A stretch of 64,000 nucleotides of DNA from Brienomyrus brachyistius (GCF_023856365.1 NW_026042419.1:186001-250000); one strand, 5' to 3'. Counted from the stretch's first letter, positions 11,646-22,815 are shown. The notes: generated by a model not told the origin, from the sequence alone. A program made the numbers and translations.

Positions 11646-11984
11646 TAACAAAGTCCTGATTTATATGGTTTATATGGTTCAATTAGTTAAGTCCGGATGT
11701 AAATACAGAATAACTGGCAGCAGGGCACACAGGAAAGACGTAAACAGGCAGGAGGGCAGGCAGGAGGGTGGCACAGGCAGGACGTAATGGGCAGGAGGGC
11801 GGGCAGGCAGGGCAGCACAGGCAGCCAGAACTGTTTTGCCACTGCAGTTTGTTTTACAATTTCATCTGCATTTGTTCCCCCAAGGTATAACAGCAGCTAA
11901 TTTATGAACATGCTGCTTTTCAGAAAAGTTTAATTTCCAGGAGCATGACCAGTGCATACATTTAGTGTTGATGGTTCTTTGTAA

Positions 11985-12060
11985 AATGGATGTTCTGTAC
12001 TTTTATTGATCTGTCCATCCATCCATCCATCCATCCATCCATCCATTCATCCATTTTCTA
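11985..12060. repeat. (CATC)n microsatellite
   Basis: About nine CATC units, partly interrupted. Confidence 0.8.
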
Positions 12061-12139
12061 ACTACTTCTGATGAAGTTCCGGGTTATGAGGTATCCTGAA
12101 GCCCAGGCAATATGGGACAAACACACACATGCACACACA

Positions 12140-12410
12140 TAGGGTCTACCTATCCTTATGGGGCCCGCTCATTGACTTCTATTGGATAAATGCTAACGCT
12201 AACTATGACAATCTTAACCCCCACCCTGCCCTAACCATAACCATAAGTAACCAAGCAAAATAAAAGAGGTTTTGCATTTTTAGTTTTTCCACAGCAGTCA
12301 CAGATTTTTATAAAATAGAGTTTTCCTGGTTTTCAGTTTCGTGGTCCCCATAAGGGAAAAAAAAAACAGGTATTTATCACGCTATGGGGTAGGATAGGTA
12401 TACCCGCTCG
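12140..12410. mobile_element. palindromic MITE-like repeat between CA repeats
   Basis: The left end reads 'ctacctatccttatggggcc' and the right end carries 'gtggtccccataagg' and 'gggtaggataggtatac', an imperfect inverted repeat. CA-repeats lie on both sides. This fits a non-autonomous DNA element of uncertain superfamily. Confidence 0.45.
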
Positions 12411-12554
12411 CACACACACACACAGACATGCACACAAATGGATAGATCACCACAGTTACTATGGATGTCGATCCTGCAATAATGAGACAGAACTATCATA
12501 CTTAACAGGATCATATCCCTAGTTCTACATATGCATAATTATATTTAAAAAAGA

Positions 12555-12765
12555 TCCCACGCACCCAGCACATGAGATGTTTGAACTTCTGCCCTCTGGT
12601 AAACGTTACCGCAGTATGCATTGCAGAACAACCAGATTTAATAAGAGCTTCTAACCCCAAAGCCATCAGAATACTAAATGCTAATGAACATACGTTTATG
12701 TGAAACCCTACTCTCTCTTACTCTCTGTGCACTTTATTACCACAACTGGTATTAAGTTTACTTTT
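12555..12765 (+). repeat. L2-like LINE C-terminal end
   Basis: The plus-strand frame reads 'MFELLPSGKRYRSMHCRTTRFNKSF', the same C-terminal block as in the L2-like copy at 1770-2370, followed by a stop and a short 3' region. Fragment only. Confidence 0.55.
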
Positions 12766-12799
12766 TATTTATATAGTATAGTGCAATAATATAATCACG

Positions 12800-12945
12800 A
12801 TTTGTGTGTGAGTGTGCCCTGTGATGGGCTGCCCCCCATCCTGGATTGTTCCCTGCCTCGTGCCCATTCCACATTCCGGGATAGGTTCCGGACCACCCGC
12901 GACCCAGTAGGATAAGCAGTTTGGAAAATGGATGGATGGATATAA
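12800..12945 (+). repeat. SINE 3' portion
   Basis: This matches the 3' half of the SINE at 708-993, including 'cgacccagtaggataagc' and the 'ggatggatgga' tail. The tRNA-like head is missing. Confidence 0.6.
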
Positions 12946-13040
12946 CTAACATAAGACAGACATTACACCTAACAAACAATAAACACGAAATAAAGGAGTG
13001 GATACAAAAAAAATGTAATGCAATGACCAGATTTAACACC
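12938..13040. repeat. about 100-bp block duplicated at 16084-16190
   Basis: A nearly identical block, starting 'ataactaacataagacagac', is found again 3.1 kb downstream at 16084-16190. The two copies differ by a few bases and an indel in the A-rich part. Function unknown; it may be part of a larger mobile element whose other parts I could not align by eye. Confidence 0.6.
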
Positions 13041-13165
13041 TGGATTATGTCCCCCCTTAGTCTCCTTTGCTCGAGGCTAAACAGATTCAGCTCAGCTAAC
13101 CTCTCCTCATTAAACATTCCTCTAAGACCAGGAATCATTCTCCCAGCCAAGCAAGCCTGAGTCCG
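13030..13165 (-). repeat. CR1-like LINE fragment
   Basis: Minus-strand translation contains 'IPGLRGMFNEERLAELNLFSLEQRRLRGDIIQV', which matches the plus-strand copy at 4906-5897 and the minus-strand copy at 17216-17740. Short fragment. Confidence 0.75.
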
Positions 13166-13169
13166 GCTT

Positions 13170-13935
13170 CCACTCCCCCGATCCCCAGCAATGTTAACTT
13201 GGAAGGGCGTATTCTGTATGCACAACTGAGACAACCCAGGTGGAGCTCAGCTTATCGGCTGGCAAAATTGCCTTCAGGTATCACCCACCCTAGTGAGAGT
13301 CCAAGCTAGGGCCGTTCTCAGAACTCACCCTAAACGAAGTCCTGCTCAAAAGTTGTAATGACCGCCTGAGGTACCTGTCAGCCTTGCCCGTAATGAGTCA
13401 GTGGGTGTAGCCGGGCTGACACGCTTTTGGGCATCCAATTGCTGAGAACTCCCCTTCGGTTCTGACAAACTGTACGATCACAAGCAGTGACAGCAGAGCC
13501 ACAGACAAGCTCAACCAACAGAGAGCGAATGGTAAGCACCCAGCACCCGAAGGGCTCAACTGATCACATCCAAACGACTTCCTGATGGGATTGTGTACGT
13601 AACTGGTTTACTGTTGTTAATAGTGGTTGAACTTCTATGCAAGTCCCCTTGTTGGGGGAGAGGGAATGAATGAAAGCATAAGGTGAAATAAAACCTAAAA
13701 TAAATCAAAAAGGTTAAACGGGAATCAAACCAAATGAATTGTGTTTCTTATTCAATTGTAAACATCAATTAGTTATGCAACAATAACCTAATTGGATGTT
13801 AATGTATTGTGATCAAACTGATTTAGTCCGTGAAGTTGATTCCTGCTTTCAGGCAAGAACCTGTGTGTCCAATTATGCGTGTTGTATCACCGCAGTTGAC
13901 CACCAGAGACCCAACTCAGATGTTGTTAACCTACT
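13170..13935. other. no gene recognised
   Basis: No coding or repeat family was identified. The stretch 13240-13560 is more GC-rich than its surroundings. Confidence 0.35.
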
Positions 13936-13939
13936 ATGG

Positions 13940-15010
13940 CGGACCACTAGAGGTGCAATTTCAATGGAGTGGCACTGCTATGGCTTGCCACTAGAAGCGC
14001 AATTTCAAAATTGAGTGGTAGTTCTATGCCTGACCACTAGAAGCGCAATTTCGAAATGGAGTGGTAGTTCTATGCCTGACCACCGGGGGCGCAATATCGA
14101 AATGGAGTTGTAGTTCTATGCCTGACCACTGGAGGCGCGATTTTGAAATGGAGTGGTAGTTCTATGCCTGACCACTGGAGGCGCAATTTCGAACTGGAGT
14201 GGTAGTTCTATGCCTGACCACCGGGGGCGCAATATCGAAATGGAGTGGTACTTCTATGCCTGACCACCGGGGGCGCAATATCGAAATGGAGTGGTAGTTC
14301 TATGCCTGACCACCGGGAGCGCAATTTCGAAATGGAGTGGTAGTTCTATGCCTGACCACTAGAGGCACGATTACGAAATGGAATAGTAGTTCTATGCCTG
14401 ACCACTAGAGGCGCGATTTCGAAATGGAGTAGTAGTTCTATGGCTTGTCACTAGAAGCGCAATTTCAAAATTGAGTGGTAGTTCTATGCCTGACCACTAG
14501 AAGCGCAATTTCGAAATGGAGTGGTAGTTCTATGCCTGACCACCGGGGGCGCAATATCGAAATGGAGTGGTAGTTCTATGCCTGACCACTAGAGGCGCGA
14601 TTTCGAAATGGAGTAGTACTTCTATGGCTTGCCACTAGAAGCGCAATTTCAAAATTGAGTGGTAGTTCTATGCCTGACCACTAGAAGCCCAATTTCGAAA
14701 TGGAGTGGTAGTTCTATGCCTGACCACTAGAGGCGCGATTTCGAAATGGAGTGGTAGTTCTATGCCTGACCACTAGAGGCGCAATTTCGAACTGGAGTGG
14801 TAGTTCTATGCCTGACCACCGGGGGCGCAATATCGAAATGGAGTGGTAGTTCTATGCCTGACCACCGGGGGCGCAATATCAAAATGGAGTGGTAGTTCTA
14901 TGCCTGGCCACTAGAGGCGCAATATCGAAATTGAGTGGTAGTTCTATGCCTGGCCACTAGAGGCGCAATTTCGAAATGGAGTGGTAGTTCTATGCCTGAC
15001 CACTAGAGGT
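13940..15010. repeat. 46-bp minisatellite, about 23 copies
   Basis: The unit is about 46 bp and is recognisable by 'ggagtggtagttctatgcc' followed by 'tgaccacNNgaggcgcaat'. Copies vary mainly at the ccgggg/ctagag positions and at gaaatgg/aaaattg. A distinctive variant with 'atggcttg.cactagaagc' recurs near 13980, 14440 and 14627, which implies multi-unit duplications. No spacers, no coding. Confidence 0.95.
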
Positions 15011-17080
15011 AGAGATATAGCTAGGCGGTTGCCGACGCTAGATGAGTGACACACACATTTAATGCATGCGCATGCTGCTTGTGGCCTTCTTCTGTGCCTT
15101 GCACAGTATAAAACCCCTTAAAACAATTACTGAAGCGAGACGGCGCACGCGTTATGGCGACAGATTTAAATTGTGAGTGCACTATATCTCGTCGCAAATG
15201 GTGCTTAACCACGGTGGGTCTCAAGCACAGGAGACTCCCAATTTCTAAATGACACACACTTGGCTCACAGCGCAAAGTTGTGTTAAACTTGCTTTGTCTA
15301 AAGCAGGCACACACATACGAGTATGATCCTGATAGGTAACTAAGCTATCGGTCTTATGTCCAAGCGCAACATAATTTAGGTTAGAACCTCATAACAAGTA
15401 TTCCCGTTCGCTAATAGAGAGATCTCTCCCAGGATATATAGAAACGGAGACACTCGTCCGAATTGAACCTGGAAACAAAGCGCTACATCTGAGAATCTCG
15501 TCAGACATAGGGTTAAAGTTTACTGCAGTTTAATACGAAAGAACTACAATGAAATCACCGAAAATAAAACAAAATAATATAACTACTAATAATAGAAATA
15601 AAAATAACTATAATAAGCCCATATGATCCCGCTTAAATGCCTTCAGATTGCCATGAGTGCGACTTTTGCAACCAGTTCACAGTAGCGCTTCTTCACTGCA
15701 CGTTCGGTCATAAAAAGTTTAAATTGTGTGCTCAGAATAAGTTTAAACCTTGTGCCTTGTGATTATTAACCAATTTTTATGCTGAATGGTCGGCTCAAAC
15801 TCAATTGCGAAACACTGTGAGTCTGTTAATGTGTGACTTAAATGGAACTCATTAATAACCAGTATCACGTAATAACCTGGGTTAGAATAGAAGGCTTGTC
15901 CAACGAGCTGCGTCACCAGGTAATGTAAACGATCGGTAGCGAAGCTCCCCTCACGGCCAATGAGAGAGAGTCTCGCGATATTTCAGGCGAATTTGAGGTT
16001 TCAGAGCGTAGATCGCACAGGCAGGGATTCTTGTGAGCACTCAATGAACGGAGGCTGAAGTTGTGTAAAAGACATGCATTTATTCCTATAACTAACATAA
16101 GACAGACATTACACCTAACAAACAATAAACACGAAATAACGGAGTGGACACAAACAATGTAATCATGAAAATGCAATGACCAGATTTAAAATGAGTAACC
16201 TTAAAAGGGAAAATACTGTTCTGCAAAGCAAGCAATTTGTGGAAATACTGTCCTAAAGTAATATAGCAGGTGAATAGGAGTTTAGGTTGTTATAAATGAA
16301 AGGAAGTTTGTTTACTTGGTTGCAGAGTGGGGGGGGGGGGGTCTTGGCAGTTGGTTGCGGAGGCTGATGAGCTGATGGGTGATGGCACTCAGGGAGGCGC
16401 GGTGTTTGCAGCGGTTGTTGGAGTGGAGCCCCTCTGATTCCCTCTCCTGGTGAAGCTTGGGCTTGGTTGCAGTTCTCTGTCCAGCTGGGTCTTCACTGAT
16501 AGGCTTCAGGAGGGCTTCTTGTGGGCTTCTCTTCTCTTGGGCTGATGTTCTCTGCCTCTCTTCGTGCTGATGGTCTTTTGTTTTCTCCTCCCTTCTGTTT
16601 CTCCTCTCCTGGCTTTGTTCTGAGGTGCCAGGTTTTATAGTGTAAAGTTCGTGAATAGGAGTGACCAGGAATTCGACTCCTGGACCAATGGCTGACCATC
16701 CATTTGGCGGGCTTTCGGAAGGGGGTCTGTATCAGTCCTTTTGAGATTTATGACCAGAGTGATTTCCCTTGTATTGATGATTTTCGTTAGGCTGGTGTAA
16801 CTTTTGATATATTCACTTTCGTGGTAACCACTGACCAGATTTGGAAACTGGAGTGATTTTCCATCGGTTTGATACCAAACATGCCATAGCAGCCTAGCGG
16901 TTCACACCTCATACCATCTGTAATGATTAATTAATGATTACTTATATTATGTCGTTATGTTATATTACTCACACCTTATTTTATGCCTCACAATCTATAT
17001 AATTGTAAATATACTGTGTAGCTGCTGGCGCGTTCCAAACTAAATCTCATTGTACTTACAATGTCAATAAAAACATCCAT
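15011..17080. other. no gene recognised; includes the second copy of a 100-bp block
   Basis: No exon or protein family is supported. 16084-16190 repeats 12938-13040. A 13-G run lies near 16329. The short frame at 16493-16699 is charged and low in complexity and looks like chance. Confidence 0.4.
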
Positions 17081-17095
17081 CCATCCATCTAGGCA

Positions 17096-17215
17096 GGCCA
17101 GTGTCGCCTCCATCCTTCCTGAAGTCAGTGATTCCTTTGTCTTTGTGCTGTTTAGTGCCAAATTGTTTGCTGAACTCCAACCTATCAGTTTCTGGACCTC
17201 ATCTCTGTAAGCTGA
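17096..17215 (-). repeat. L2-like LINE RT fragment
   Basis: The minus-strand frame has 'YRDEVQKLIGWSSANNLALNSTKTKE', typical of the segment just after the FADD box in L2-like RTs (W-C-..-N-N-L-..-L-N-..-K-T-K-E). It lies on the far side of the CR1-like insertion and probably belongs to the same L2-like element as 17750-18090. Confidence 0.55.
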
Positions 17216-17745
17216 CTCATAAGAACCAAAGAGATTTACAAATGAGAGGAGGCCATTCGGCCCATCAAGCTCCTTTGAGGAGAACTTAGCTAATAGCTCA
17301 AAAATCTTATCTAGCTCTGATTTAAAAGAACCCAGGGTTTTAGCTTGTGTTACAATAACAGGAAGACTATTCCATACTCTAACTACACGCTGTGTACAGA
17401 AATGCTTCATCAAATTCGTTTTAAAATGTTCTCCAGCTAATTTCCACTTATGGCCACGAGTTCTGGTATTTAAACTAACATTGAAATAGCCATTTGGCTG
17501 AACAGCATCCAGACCTGTTAGAATCTTAAACACCTGGATTATGTCCCCCCTTAGTCTCCTTTGCTCGAGGCTAAACAGATTCAGCTCAGCTAACCTCTCC
17601 TCATTAGACATTCCTCTAAGACCAGGAATCATTCTCGTTGCCCTACGTTGCACCTTTTCCAAGGCAGCAATGTCCTTCTTAAGGTATGGTAACCAAACCC
17701 GCACACAATATTCTAGGTGGGGTCTTACCAAGGAATTATATTATC
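17216..17745 (-). mobile_element. CR1-like LINE, 3' fragment
   Basis: The minus-strand frame starts 'VRPHLEYCVRVWLPYLKKDIAALEKVQRRATRMIPGLRGM' and runs through 'TRTRGHKWKLAGEHF' to 'SFKSELDKIFELLAKF'. The 3' end with 'gggccgaatggcctcctctc' and a TTCTTATG-like tail lies at 17218-17265. It is co-linear with 4906-5897 and lacks everything upstream of this part of the RT. Confidence 0.8.
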
Positions 17746-17749
17746 GTAG

Positions 17750-18090
17750 CATCACTTGCCTTGTCTTAAACTCCACACACCTAGAGATGCAATGTGCCTT
17801 CTCGCGTGGTGTTCCTGCAGAGGGAGTCTGTGAGTGCTGGAGATTGGGGGAGGGGGCAGTGTGGCTATGTCTGCTCTGTGTTCCTCCAGACGAGCAAAGA
17901 AGCTGTTTAGCTCCTTTGCTAAAAGGGCGTTGCTGTTAACAGTGACGGTGTTGTTGCCTTTGAAGTTTGTAATGTGTTGTATTCCCTGCCACACCCACTG
18001 TGGGTTGTTGTATGTGAAGTAGACCTCTATTTTCTGTTTCTCTGCCTGCCTGGCAACCTTGATGCCCCTATTCAGGTTAGCTCTGGCTGC
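17750..18090 (-). repeat. L2-like LINE pol fragment
   Basis: The minus-strand frame contains 'KIEVYFTYNNPQWVWQGIQHITNFKGNN' and 'ALLAKELNSFFARLEEH', which matches the linker between endonuclease and RT in L2-like fish elements (..NNP..MWQGIQ.IT.YK..). The RT core is missing, and the CR1-like LINE at 17216-17745 interrupts it. Confidence 0.6.
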
Positions 18091-18139
18091 ACTCTGTGTT
18101 CTTGACTGCGCTGTCTTGTCCTGTAGTATTGTATTGTTG

Positions 18140-18335
18140 CTCTTGTGTTTATCTTGCACTTTCTCCCTCTGTTTGTGCTCCTTTCACTCTGTATAGTTCT
18201 ATCTTGCCCGCACTTGTGTCATCTTGTGTTGTTTCTGTTTTTCTTCTTTGTCTTGCACCGTGGTCCAGGAGGAACAATGTTTCCTTTCACTGTGTACTGT
18301 GTATATTGCTGAAATAACAATAAACCCACTTGACC
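18140..18335 (+). repeat. L2-like LINE 3' tail
   Basis: 'cttgcaccgtggtccaggaggaac' and then 'ctgaaataacaataaacccacttgac' match the well-known 3' tail of L2-like fish LINEs. It ends about 150 bp upstream of the chemerin-like start codon. Confidence 0.6.
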
Positions 18336-18483
18336 ACCTGCCTCGATTCATCCTGAAGAGTTTTCCAATGTTGTTCAAAGGTCTGTTTGTTTCGGGTGAA
18401 GGACACGCCCCTGGACGTGCTGGATAAGGGGACCACAGATCAGTGTCCTCAGTCCTGCTTCTCCCTTCAAAGCTGAGAGGAAG

Positions 18484-20476
18484 ATGACCCGCCTGCTGGT
18501 TCTGGTTTTGGCTTATGGAGCTCTGCTTATCTCCACAGAGGCCCAGCAAGATTACCACAGTCTCCCTGCACTCTACAAGACGGCCATTAAACTCGCAGTC
18601 GAAAATGCTCATCAAGGAACCCGTCAGCACATGAATTTCTATAACATCCAGGGCCGTCCGAAGGTAACTGCTGAGAAAGTGTTTACAAAAGTGTGAAACT
18701 TTCATCATCTGCAAGCTGAACTAATGAGAATCACATTGATTTTGATGTTTTAATTTCAATGCATATGATGCTTAATGTCTCTTCACAATGAAAGTGATGG
18801 TTGTATATCTCAGCCCTGGTCAATTTTACCTTCTCACAGTTTCTCTCTGAATCTGCTGCAGTCAAGTCTGTGACAGTTTGCCATTTTTTGGGTGATTATT
18901 GTTTGTTATATTGCCTTTAAAACAGTTGTAGGCAATTTTGTATATAACGTGTTTATGTGATTTAGATCAGCAGTGAATACATTGACATTGAGATTCTCTT
19001 GAGAGCAACAAAATGTCCAAAGTCAACTGCAACAGACCATCGGGCTGACTGTATTTTCATGGACAAGAGGGTAAGTAAAGAGTCACTGTGACTGTGAGCA
19101 TTGGACATATCAGTTAGCAAATTAATTTAGGTTCATGTTAACTTTTTTGATGCCCTGCGGAGGAAAGTTAGCCAACAATAAAGTAACAAATAGATAGGTG
19201 GCCTCAAACAGCCAGTTCCATCACCTTATTCTCAAATTTTAGTAGGTTTACAGGCTTAAAGGCTGGATTACCAGGCAGTTGAAATCAGCCTTAAATGGCA
19301 GTGTGGTGTTTTGTGGTGAAAGGGCAATTAAATCTGGTCAGAGCAGGGTAGATGCGCAGTGTGAATTACCCTTTAAATTTACCTCTTTAAATAGTGAACT
19401 ACAGGACCACTTAGCTTGATCGGAGGACAGTATTTTAATACAGAGCAGTGTTCAGTTAAACGGGATTTGTTGTTCATACTTTTAGATGAACTTGCTTTGT
19501 ATAATATAGCCTTAAGGTGACCCTGCTTTGGAAGCTCTTTCCTCTAAAATTGTTCTGTGTCATTAAACCCTGCAGTCCAGCAGCTCTGCCTTAAATCTTT
19601 AGATATATCTTTACTACACCTTCTCTCACTGTATTTATTGCCCACCACTCTTTAAATACTGTTTTTGTGTGTCTGTGTGTTTTTGCAGCCATTCATTAAC
19701 TGTAGAGTTTGCAGCAGACGGTCTGGTAATAATCTTACACATCCATCAATTGACTGTGTACCAAACAAGAAAGTGGATGAAGTAAGTGTAGAGAGTCTTA
19801 GCATTATGGAAATGTAACAGGTGTGTGAATTGTGTCTAAACATGTGGTTAAACTTTGATTGTGTTTGTACATGCAAAAATTTGATCAGAGTACTGTTTAT
19901 TAATGACAAGGTTACTTTTAATCTGAACAACAGTGGCAGCACCAGGGAAAAGCTTGGGGGGGGGGCTCTAGCTCCTCCTCCAATGACCATAGTACCCCCA
20001 CAGCACCCCCAAAATATTGGTTTCATTTTTTCTTTAACTATCTGTAAAATCTGTATATTGTGTAAGACATTTTTGCGGTTTTTATAGCATACTTGTAGTG
20101 TATTTTTTCTTCAAAGTACACATAGAGGCTCTGTGAGCTAGACGTTAGAATTTCATATTTTATCATATTTTATCCATGCTGTAGCTTATCGTGCTGTGTG
20201 CTTCTATACAGCATCTACATAAGCTGAAAAGCTAAAGCACCCGCTCTAAATAATCTCACTCCCCTATAGCACCTGTAGCATTAAGTCACTGGCGCTGCCA
20301 CTGCTGAATAAACGACTCCAATCTGACTAAACCGCTTAACTTTTCCTCCCCATGTTACATTTCAGGACAAACGACGTAATATGTGTCCTTCTGATAAACC
20401 TCCTCTCAGATCTAAAACTGCCTTGGCTTCCAAGGACACTAAAGAAGCTGAAGGAGACTGTCTGGGCTGTTTCTGA
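18484..20476 (+). CDS. secreted cystatin-fold protein, chemerin (RARRES2)-like
   Basis: Four exons fit exactly in phase 0: 18484-18663, 18966-19070, 19689-19781 and 20366-20476 (stop TGA 20474-20476). All introns are GT/AG. The product is 162 aa; human chemerin is 163. Residues 1-20 are a signal peptide (MTRLLVLVLAYGALLISTEA). The next part, 'LYKTAIKLAVENAH', fits the first helix of a cystatin/cathelin fold. Cysteines at about 77, 89, 100, 103, 118 and 133 follow the chemerin layout C..C..CxxC..C..C, including the diagnostic CxxC (CRVC here). N110 (NLT) is a possible N-glycosylation site. An AATAAA lies at 21039-21044. Odd points: the tail ends in GDCLGCF with two extra cysteines, and there is no YFPGQFAF-type chemerin receptor-activating tail. 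So it may be a chemerin paralogue or another cystatin/cathelicidin-like protein. Exon structure is strong, naming moderate. Confidence 0.72.
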
Positions 20477-20539
20477 TGGCTGATGGTCCTGCAATGTGGA
20501 CCAGAGGAGGAAACTGGAAGGGAAAATGCTTTGCTTTAT

Positions 20540-20695
20540 ATCATGCCCACCCAAAGCCCCCAGTGAGTAAGCCATAGGCGCCGATAGCATGGAAAAACTC
20601 CCAAGAAGGAAGAAACCTTGGGAGGGACCAAACTCAAAGGGGGAGCCCATCCTCCTGGGGCCGGCAAAGTGTAGGTGCAGGATCACAAAAAACTT
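20540..20695 (+). repeat. dispersed repeat shared with 11430-11645
   Basis: The block around 'aagaaaccttgggagggacc' and 'gggggagcccatcctcctgg' is a relative of 11540-11640. It lies in the presumed 3' UTR of the chemerin-like gene. Confidence 0.5.
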
Positions 20696-20699
20696 AACG

Positions 20700-22340
20700 A
20701 GAGAATTCGACTGTCCCTCACAAAAACTGTAAAGTTTTAGTGGCTAAATTGCTTTTTCTATGCCTTTTCAAACAGGAGGAGATTTGTTTGGCTATATGTA
20801 GAAATTTTCTATACAATTTAGACAGCACAGAATCATTAACCTACTTTAATGAATTTATTTATACAACCACATATTTCACACATTTTGACATCAGTCATGC
20901 AGTGAAGATACAGTCTCTTTATTTCTTGACGCCAACCCTCCCCATTAATCCGGGCTTGGGACCGACACCTAGTTGAGCTGGCTTGCTCCCTTAAGTGGCT
21001 GGGTTAGGCTAAACTATGTACATATTTATAAAGACTACAATAAATTTATAAAGACCTCCCTAAATATGTAGTCTAACAAAACGCAGTTTAAAGAAGGTAG
21101 CCTACCTGGTAAACAAAGAAATTAAAAGGCCCACAGCATATAATCGGGCTATATTCCAAGCAGTTTTTAAGAACGTAACCTACATGGCGAAATTGAATTA
21201 CTTTCTGGACCAACAAACGCAACCAGGCATGAACATTATGCACCTTCCTAGTCTTGATGTAAGTCGTCCTACAGATGAGGACGTTAGGCAGCCTTTAGAT
21301 CCGACCCATCATGCACTGCAGTTTTTTGCAAATTCCTCAGACGGAAAACCATTAAATACCTCTTCTATTACCTTATATTACCTTATATTCATGTAATAAA
21401 TATACAAATATCAATTAGTTGGAAATCAGCCAGACAGACGTAATTACTACAAATGGTTTCCACTGTATTTGTGACTCTGAGTGCCGCAGGCTTGGATGCA
21501 GTGCCGCACCATTTTGTAAGGCATGCACTGGCCAATCATGTAGCACTTCTCTCAGAAATATTAATGAGACATCACCTACCACCCTGCAAAAAAGAAATTT
21601 GCCGCTTGTCCCCCTGCACATGAGCCAACTTGGCTGCGTCAACCAGCGGAGCTCCGGAGCCTCTGGAGAAACACGCGGCAAAAAAGGCTCGCATGCGGTC
21701 TTCCAAAGTTTGGGAATACTTCAGTCATGACACCTTTTCTGCGCCTCTACTGTAGCTGGCGTTAATGATGCTGTTTCAGCCATTTTATATTTTCTGTTTA
21801 CTTATTCTGTCATGTAAGACTGAGACAAATTATCGTTTACGACAATTCTTACACACTGTAGCCTGACTTGCTGACTTAAGTAAGTTTAACTATAAGCTAC
21901 CTTTGCTAGTGTTTGTGAATAACATGTTTCTCTAGTTATGAAATTATTCCATGTTTTAGCATCTGTTTCAACATTAAAGTCAAATTGGTATACTGAAATA
22001 TATAAAAACTATTGAACTATTAACTTAAGTCTAACATAGAAAATCCTACTGAATCTCTTAAGATTTTCCTTTTTTGTTAATGCACTAATGTTTAAGAAGT
22101 GTCTTAATAAATTGAATTTCAGATTTGTGTGTGGGTGGGAGTGGGTGAATTGTATTAAATTCATACATTCATTCTTTTGGCTCAGACATTACTGACCTAA
22201 AACAAATTGAGGCATTGGGTAAGTGCTTAAATTAGCTACTAAATGGCAAAAAATATTCTAAATATCACATTTTCCATTCTTCGGTATAATTTTAACGAAT
22301 CACCTATGCTGCCAAACATTAACGCATAGATTGTCACAAC
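20700..22340. other. no gene recognised
   Basis: Intergenic. Open frames at 21184-21396 and on both strands at 21415-21730 lack family features and splice support. The AATAAA at 21039 could serve the chemerin-like gene. Confidence 0.4.
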
Positions 22341-22398
22341 ACTCTATGTTTTAGTTCTTCTTTATGTGTATAGGACGGTGTGATGGTTCTGGTGGTGG

Positions 22399-22665
22399 GT
22401 GTGGCCGACGCTGCTCGCGATGTTTGGCTATGCTGCAGTCCCAGGGACCAAGTTGGAACACATTTCCACCTTCAAGCTTAGGTGGAAAAACGGCACCGAG
22501 ACCCAGCAGCAGGACAACTTCACTTGTCCAGACAACCAGCCCTGCTTCATCATTGAAGTAAGCCCTGTGAACAGGAGCGAGATGTACTTCTGCAGTGGAT
22601 GTTATAGCGGAAAGAACATCCCCATCCTCACGTCTGCCGGAGTGCCCCCTCAAGTGGGTGTGTGA
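22399..22665 (+). CDS. unrecognised Cys-containing open frame, possibly an exon
   Basis: I do not recognise this. The frame has no ATG upstream; it opens at a GTG after a TGA at 22381. A hydrophobic run (WPTLLAMFGYAAV) is followed by 'KLRWKNGTE', two N-glycosylation sequons (NGT, NFT), 'CPDNQPCFIIE', a third sequon (NRS) and 'MYFCSGCYSG'. The E-M-Y-F-C-S-G piece recalls the F strand of an Ig-like V domain. That is a weak resemblance. An AG before 'ggaccaag' (near 22446) and two possible donors ('gtaagc' after CFIIE, 'gtgggt' after VPPQ) would allow an exon of about 110-215 bp. It could be a decayed immune-type exon or chance. Confidence 0.25.
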   Translation: MWPTLLAMFGYAAVPGTKLEHISTFKLRWKNGTETQQQDNFTCPDNQPCFIIEVSPVNRSEMYFCSGCYSGKNIPILTSAGVPPQVGV

Positions 22666-22694
22666 CTTAACTCGATGGATGAATTGGACAGAAT

Positions 22695-22815
22695 GTACTG
22701 TTACTAGAGGTCGACCGATATGGGTTTTTCAATAGCCGATGCCGATATTTAGGAGTCAGGGTCAGGCGATGGCCGATATATGCTGCTGATTTTTTTTGGC
22801 CGATAATTGGACGTT
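22695..22815. repeat. DNA-transposon-like repeat with CCGAT motifs
   Basis: 'agaggtcgaccgatatgggttttt' and later 'ggccgatatatgctgctgat' and 'ggccgataattgg' are typical of a dispersed fish DNA element with many CCGAT/ATCGG motifs. Only one end is visible. Confidence 0.45.

Noticed and set aside
12758..13234. 158-aa gene on the minus strand
   Set aside because: It is a chance fusion of a CR1-like fragment, a duplicated block and SINE sequence.
18199..18714. 171-aa minus-strand frame
   Set aside because: It is the antisense of the chemerin-like exon 1 and of the LINE tail.
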